From: Bigelowiella natans CCMP2755
Taxonomy: Eukaryota; Cercozoa; Chlorarachniophyceae
NCBI GenBank assembly: GCA_000320545.1
Contig: ADNK01000711.1
Location: forward strand, 1 to 39,763
Direction: 5' to 3'
Length of the DNA: 39,763 bases
In this document: one piece after another, positions 33,501-39,763 of the stretch
Numbering within the stretch: position 1 is the stretch's first letter
Layout of the letters: each line of letters opens with the position of its first letter
Notes under the pieces: generated by a model
Told to the model about the DNA's origin: nothing
Seen by the model: the letters and a program-made list of their open reading frames with translations, nothing else
The model's database searches: none
Translations under genes and position numbers: made by a program

Positions 33501-36074
33501 CACCGATGAGCCAGAGTTTGTAGCAAAACTTGTTGCAGAGTGTGAGAAAGTTAACCGGATCGTGATTCTTAAATCTTGGCTTGAGTCTCAACAGAAAGAC
33601 GAGAGTAAAGACCCTGAAGTCTACAACGGTGTGAATTTCGAATTTCAAAACAGAAAAAACAATTGTTTATAAATCTACCCATTTTAATTCTGTTATTTAT
33701 AACTGGAATTATTTATCTGTTTAAATACAGGACTCGCCAAGATCTACGTCGACAATGGCACCAGCAAAGCTGCGGAACAATTCCTCCTGGAGAACGATTT
33801 GTACGATCCTGCTACTGTTGGAAAGTTCTGTGAGAGTCGCGATCCTATGCTAGCTGTTGTTGCATATAAAAATGCAATGGGATCATGTGATGATCAGTTA
33901 ATCGAGGTGACAAACAAGAATGGTTTCTTCAAGGACCAAGCAAAATATCTCGTCGTCAGAGAGGATGTCGATCTTTGGGCAAAGGTCCTTAATGAGGAGA
34001 ATAAATATCGCCGCGAATTGATCGACCAGGTGGTAGCGACTGCTCTGCCCACTGCAGATACTGCACAACAGGTCTCTGTTACTGTGAAGGCCTTTATGAG
34101 TGCCGATCTTCCAAATGAACTTATTGAGCTCCTGGAACGCCTTATTCTACATGACACTGATATCGCAAGAGAGCAGTTCAGGAGTAACAAAAACCTGCAG
34201 AATCTACTGATTCTCACAGCGATCAAGGCTGATAAAGCGCGTGTGATGGATTACGTTAATCGTCTTGACAATTATGAAGGACCTCAAATAGCAAAAATTG
34301 CTTCTCATCCTGAGCACAAATTGTACGATGAAGCGTTTTTCATCTATAAGAAATTTGGAATGGGAGTTGAAGCCATCGAAGTTCTTCTTCAGTGCAAGGA
34401 GGATATCGAGAAAGCCACAGATTTTGCTCAGACATGGGACAAGGCGGATGTATGGGTCATCCTCGGAAAGGCTCAGCTTGACGGAAAGATGACCAAAGAG
34501 GCTATTAATTCCTTCCTTAAGGCAGAAGATCCAGAATACTTCGAGGATGTTATCGCAGCGTCGAAGACTGGAGATTTATTCGAAGATTTGATTAAATTTC
34601 TGCTTATGGCTCGTGCAAAATTGAAAAATCCTTTGCTGGATAACGAACTTATCTACTCATATGCAAAAACAGATAAACTTGGAGAGCTTGAAGATTTTAT
34701 TAATGGAAAGAATAACGCGAAGTACCCAGATATTGGCGAGAGACTTTTCAAAGAAAAGCTGTTTTTAGCTGCTAAGATTATCTACAAATTTATTAAGGAC
34801 AACTCAAAGCTTGCACTATGTTATGTTCATCTTAAGGAATTCAAGAATGCTGTAGATGCTGCAAATGATGCTGGAAAAATTCCTGTTTGGAAGGAAGTTT
34901 GTTTTGCTTGTGTTGCAGCAGAGGAATTCAAATTGGCTCAACGATGTGCAATGCATATAATTGTTTATACCAACCATTTGATGGAACTTGTAATGCACTA
35001 CGAATATCTTGGATATTTTGACCAGCTAATTGAGGTACTCGAGGCTGGTATAGGACTTCAGCGCGCACACCAAGGAATATTTACGCAGCTCGGTATCTGT
35101 TACTGCAAGTACAAGGAAGAAAGTCTTATGCAACACATCAAGGAATACTGGAGCAGGCTCAATATTCCAAAACTACTCCAAGCATGCCGTCAGCATCAAA
35201 AGTGGCTAGAAGTCGTTCATTTATATTCGTACTACAGCCAGCACGATAATGCTATCGAAACCCTTATGGACCACTCTGCTGAATGCTGGTCTCATGATCT
35301 TTTCAAAAAAACTGTTCATCAAGTCTCCAACTCGGAGATGTATTATAAGGCTATCGAATTCTACCTGCAGGAGAAACCACTTCTTCTAAATGACCTTTGC
35401 ACAGATCTCACACCAAAGCTGGATCATTCCCGTGTCGTAACTCTAGTAAAAAGAAAAGGGCACGTTCCTCTTATCAAGGGATATCTACTAAGTGTACAGC
35501 CTGAGAACAACGATATTATTAATGAAGCCATTAACACACTCTTTTATGAAGAAGAAGATCATAAAAATCTATTGAAAAGTGTAGATACCTATCCAAACTT
35601 CGACCAGGCCTCTCTTGCTGCCTTGCTTAAAAAACACGAGTTGCTCGAGTTTCGCCGTATTGCAGCACACATTTACCAGATGAACCAGAGATTTGAGGAA
35701 TCTATAGAGCTCTCCAAGCAAGATGAAATGTGGGATGATGCCATGAAGACTGCTGAAATTTCTGCCAACTCCGCATTGGCAGAAAGTTTACTATACTTTT
35801 TCGTGGATAAGAAAGAGTATGAATGCTTCTCGGCATGTTTATATACCTGTTATGAGCTCATCAAACCTGATGTTGTTCTCGAACTTGCATGGAGAAATAA
35901 TCTTGTAGATTTCGTGATGCCATATATGGTACAAACCTTCACCGATTATAGCAGCAAAATGTCAGTTCTATTTACGAAAGTGGCAAGATTGGAGGAGAAA
36001 TTAGGTGATGGAAAGAACGCTGGAGACGAAGAGAAAGACGAAGGAACGCCGATGCTAACAGCACGTAGATAGAC

Positions 36075-36153
<79 letters not shown>

Positions 36154-36463
36154 CTATGCTAAGATAAGATCCTGAAACGTTTTCCTTGTGTATCTTTCAT
36201 TCGTCCTCAGCACTGATGATAACTGCTGGCCCGGCTGGTATGATGGGAGGTGGTATGCCACCTCCTCCAGGAATGGGAGGCCCTATGGGGCCTGGTGGCC
36301 CTATGATGGGACCACCAATGGGTGGGCCAATGATGGGAGGGATCCCGCCACAACGTGAGATATTACCAAATATAATATGCTGAAATGCAACATTTATCAA
36401 TTATGATTTTAAACTGGGTTTTTTGTTCATGCAGAAGGTTCGCCCTTTTTCCGAGGCACCTAA
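30537..36463 (+). CDS. CLTC: Clathrin heavy chain, complete 7-exon gene
   Basis: Structural leg of the clathrin triskelion, forming coats on endocytic and trans-Golgi vesicles. Exons 30537-30584, 30767-30980, 31039-31200, 31286-33628, 33731-36064, 36211-36354 and 36435-36463 total 5274 nt, 1757 residues, all in phase. The start is MAQQRLSPIGYKEIIK. The N-terminal propeller shows QAIMNPTADVVALRSG, DFWKWID and VYHWGIEG; the legs show SVTVKAFMSADLPNELIELL, NLLILTAIKADKARVMDYVN, WKEVCFACVAAEEFKLAQ and ELAWRNNLVDFVMPYMVQ. Most of the legs is in two large exons. The tail holds PLMITAGPAG, the counterpart of the QLMLTA Hsc70-binding motif, then a Gly/Met/Pro repeat region unlike the animal tail. The first donor is GTTTTG, forced because the frame stops soon after. 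The fifth intron has a TA/TG microsatellite. Confidence 0.95.
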
Positions 36464-37760
36464 AGGAGTTATTGCAGAGATATAAAGAAACACATGATGA
36501 ATATTGTCACGAAATTAAATACAACTGCATAAGTAACAAATCCTAGCCGTAATAATTATAATAAATATTTAGCGCAAGATTCACGGTAAATTACAAATAG
36601 ATGCGCCACGATCGATTCATGCCTAATGTTCTAAATGACATTACTATTTCCTGTGTGTCAATTAGTCATACACTCGATCAGACCGTTTAGGCTAATGTTT
36701 AGATGCATCAAGCACTCGATTTCTCATGGTGTTCGCTTGCCCGTATCTCTGCATGATGATCTAGATCTAGCCAAGCTAGCAAGCGTGATGCTTTGCGCTA
36801 GTTTGCGTAGCAAAACGATGAGCAGTGAGACAAAGAATCCACTCGTACGTTCTAGAGTTGGGCAGCAGAACGTACGAGTAGAATGCTAGATTGGCTCCTT
36901 CTAGCCTTCAAGCCTTCTAGCCTTGCTAGCTTGCTAGCTTGCATGCCATTTTGCATCCACTTGCATTCATCTTGTGCACGATGCTAGATTTTTAGACGTC
37001 TAGACGTGCATCTCTTCATCTAGCTAGCTAGCTAGCTAGCTAGAGCTAGCATGCTCTCAATTGTCTTGCTAGCTAGCTAGCTTGCTAGCTTGTGCCATCT
37101 AGCTATGCATGCCAGCATGTCTGATCTGCATGGCTAGCTAGCTAGATGGAGATGTCTAGACGTGTAAGATAAGAGCGCTAGAGCGCAAAAAATGAAAATC
37201 CTTCCACTGCAAATAATGTGAAAATATTTTCCTCCTCAACATCACTAGCTAGCTAGATCATCACGATCACTTGTGCAACGTCAAATGATGTCAGCTAGTC
37301 AGACAAATCGCGACGACAAGTCTGATCACAGCAATGCGCATTGCTAGATTGCTTTGCATCGACGCTACTGGCTAGCTGGCACTTGCACTTGTTAATGATG
37401 GTCAACGTTTTTTCTAAAGTGTCTTTTTGCAAGATGTCTGTACTGCACTGTAATGTTTAGATTCTAGAGATTGAGCCACGAGATCTACTATGTTGATAAC
37501 TGATCTTCTGAAAACCTAGATGTTCCCAATGGATAATAATCATTTATTCATCATCGCTGGGATTGACCTTGCGACGAAAACATCCTTCGCCGGCGACTAT
37601 CTTGCGCTACATCTGCTGTATCTATGGCCAAACGCAGCTGCTGTGAAAAGCGATCTAATGATTATTGCAAAAGTTTGTCGGCCATTGAGCTTGAATCATT
37701 AAAAATCAAACCCTCACACTTACGACGGTTTTCTAGGGATTTGTTCATAGCATCATCAAG
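36464..37760. repeat. Spacer with palindrome-rich block 6
   Basis: From about 36690 to 37400 the sequence is packed with CTAG, GCTAGC and TGCATGC words, including (CTAG)6 at 37020-37043. A direct pair ACGTACGAGT-like/ACTCGTACGT palindrome lies around 36840-36880. It separates the convergent 3' ends of the clathrin (+) and RhoGEF (-) genes. From 37400 to 37760 no gene was found. Confidence 0.8.
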
Positions 37761-39049
37761 TCAGTCATGCTGTGCAGGACCTGCCGCTTTTTGCGATGTG
37801 AATTTCACCGAAAGGAACACGGGAATGTCGTCATACGTACACGTCACGCCGTCGCCATACTGGTCTTTACCGTTATCACCATCATCCATATCGTTGCCTC
37901 TAGTCTGCAAACCAATTGTGATGTACAAGGATGATATTAGTCCTGCCCGTTTTTACTACAACACAAAGCAGCAACAGCTTTGAGAAACGAAACAGTGGAC
38001 ATCCGCACAAGCACACGCACACACGCACACATGTACATACACCTACGCAAAAATATTGTAGCACTTACTCTCGGTAGGAAGATGCAAAGAGATGCTGATA
38101 GTAATGCAGATGTCGTGGGCAGCGCCGCTTTATCGCTGAGCTCCTCTTTATTATCGACATCGTTTGAGCGCATCGTTAATACTCGAGCGCCAAACAGAGA
38201 GGTGCACCCAAGGCATCGTCCCTTCATATATCAAATCCACCATGTTCTCAAAAGTGCGTCCTGCTGGAACATACATCGGCAACGAAAACAGGGAAAACAC
38301 GTTCGAATAGGTCTGAATGTGGATTACGTCCTCGTCGGCCCAGAGCAGCAAATCAGTGAACAATACAACTTTCCCCCTCCTCCAGGCCACGGCCCCAGTA
38401 GTCTGACGCAGATATGCACAAATTTGTCAGATAACCCTTGAAATCCACATCAAGGTTACTCGAGTTCTACATTACAGACACGCAACACCCCAGGATTTAA
38501 TTCATGACCGCACCGGCTTAAATGGAGCCGAAGATAAATCATGAGGCGAATGGCTCTCCTTGTTCTCGCTTGAAACACCCCTTGACTCGGTAAGGGAGAT
38601 ACCGACGACGTCCATCAAAAGCTGTCGCGAGGGCGCAAACAGCGGAAACGGCAAGTTCCCTGCATGTTGAAGTACCAAAAAATGATGTTCTCTGTATTAA
38701 AACACACCAAAAAAAAGGCGCAATTACCGAGGGTTTCCTGCAGCTTTCGCACCCGTCCGATGTCCTATTTTTTATGAAAATCGCCAATGCATCATCTCTT
38801 AGGAGGCTGGCAAACACAGCCGGTGCATGGGAAAAACAGCCAATGAAAGAATTGGAGAGAAACCGTTTTAGGAAAAACACCGATAAGCTAGAGTCTACCA
38901 CCACCTCTGCATTTCGTTGAAGCCGTTCGTTGCTCATTGCTACCTCCCGGATGGCCTTGGATTAGGCCGAAGGTTTTAGTGCATCTCCCACCGAGCACAT
39001 TATGATTATTTGTGATGAAGAATGCATGGTAACATACGAAAGTCGATCA

Positions 39050-39090
<41 letters not shown>

Positions 39091-39682
39091 TGTATGTGTG
39101 TGTGTGTGTGTGTGTGTGTTCATCCTACAACTAGTCTCTGCACCTTGTGCGCTCTGATAACGTTTTTATACTCCGCTTCGCTCTTTTCCTCCTCGGAATA
39201 ATGGCCGATGAGAGTCTTCAGTAGAAGCTCGTAGCGAGGGATCCGCTGGCACGGCATGATTAGATAGCTGTGTAAGTCCAGAAACCGCCTGCGCCCGGCG
39301 TCCTTCTTGCGGCGCTGTTCCTGCAGAAACCGCGAGAACGTCCGCGACTTCTGCTGATACGACTTGACTAGGTCGCAGGCGTTGTTGTAGTTCTGCAGGT
39401 ACTGCGCGTAGATCCCAAACCACTTGCCGAATCTAAGTGAGTAAGTAGTCGGCACACTGTGAGGAGGGGAGGCCTGCAAGAACAGGCTGTTCAAATGGTG
39501 TTCGTTGCCGCGCAAATGTAAAGCCCCACTCGCATCGCAATCAAGAGGACAACAGGCCGCCGCGCGTGCGTTAAGGGAGAATGGAATATGGTGTTGTCGT
39601 TGTTGTCGTTGTTGTTGTGATTTGACGACTTTATGAACACGAGGGAAATGTCGCTTTTGCTGCTGTAGGCCTTGTCGAGCTC
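37761..39682 (-). CDS. Rho-type guanine nucleotide exchange factor (DH-PH), 3' part
   Basis: DH domains catalyse GDP/GTP exchange on Rho GTPases; the PH domain that follows binds membrane or the GTPase. Exons on the minus strand: 39682-39630, 39432-39144, 38955-38905, 38764-38728, 38659-38514, 38402-38328, 38221-38069 and 37904-37761. They total 948 nt, 315 residues plus stop, all in phase. The DH part shows KFGKWFGIYAQYLQNYNNAC, the conserved core FLDLHSYLIMPCQRIPRYEL and the closing helix KAIREVAMSNERLQ. The PH part shows PLFAPSRQLL, GKVVLFTDLLLWADED and GARVLTM. The final exon is Asp/Gly-rich. The first DH helices are beyond the right edge. Introns are 67-197 bp; that at 38956-39143 contains two TG runs. 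Confidence 0.88.
39057..39119. repeat. TG microsatellite in RhoGEF intron
   Basis: Two TG runs (about 39057-39087 and 39096-39119) separated by a short interruption, inside the intron between the second and third exons present here. Confidence 0.85.
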
Positions 39683-39763
39683 CTAGGAATAGTAACAACC
39701 CAAGAAATCAAACGATCGCTTTTAATCCACACGTTGACGAACGTATCGCTATATATGCTATAT

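Noticed and set aside
36980-37400. CRISPR-like or satellite array
   Set aside because: The short palindromic words are irregularly spaced with no constant repeat unit or spacers.

Overview
This is nuclear DNA from an intron-rich eukaryote, probably a protist; I cannot place the lineage. The evidence is split genes with GT-AG and a few GC-AG introns, dinucleotide microsatellites, and conserved eukaryotic proteins: the PP2A scaffold, TFIIH p34/Tfb4, clathrin heavy chain, a DH-PH RhoGEF and a TMEM65-type membrane protein. No bacterial operons, CRISPR arrays, rRNA or tRNA genes were seen. Exon models were built by eye from splice sites, reading phase and remembered family patterns. Models whose phases close over many exons are strong; the others are marked.

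Layout, left to right. A 5'-truncated PP2A scaffold gene lies on + (295-1746). A complete 14-exon TFIIH p34/Tfb4 gene lies on - (3597-7195). It is divergent from a small coiled-coil gene on + (7432-8342). A 15-exon multi-pass membrane protein follows on + (9432-12081), then a partly solved many-exon gene on - (13067-15911). From 17.2 to 19.7 kb there are small membrane-protein genes on +. A 63-residue membrane protein on - (20848-21103) is divergent from a complete 12-exon gene on + (21492-23450) that fuses a TMEM65 domain to a GAF domain. A full-length Ty3/gypsy-type LTR retrotransposon with apparently identical LTRs and a 4-bp target duplication sits at 24247-29962. The complete clathrin heavy chain gene lies on + (30537-36463), and the last eight exons of a RhoGEF lie on - (37761-39682).

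Two patterns cut across the genes. First, 0.5-1 kb blocks dense in palindromic words (CTAG, GCTAGC, TGCATGCA) recur in the spacers beyond gene 3' ends and are absent from the two recognisable divergent promoter spacers and from introns. Second, there are two regimes: compact AT-rich genes with introns of about 50-75 bp, and GC-richer genes with introns of 80-650 bp loaded with microsatellites.

The most interesting single gene is the TMEM65-GAF fusion. It has a mitochondrial-type N-terminus and a near-complete NKxnFx3DE motif, which suggests a mitochondrial membrane protein gated by a small ligand.
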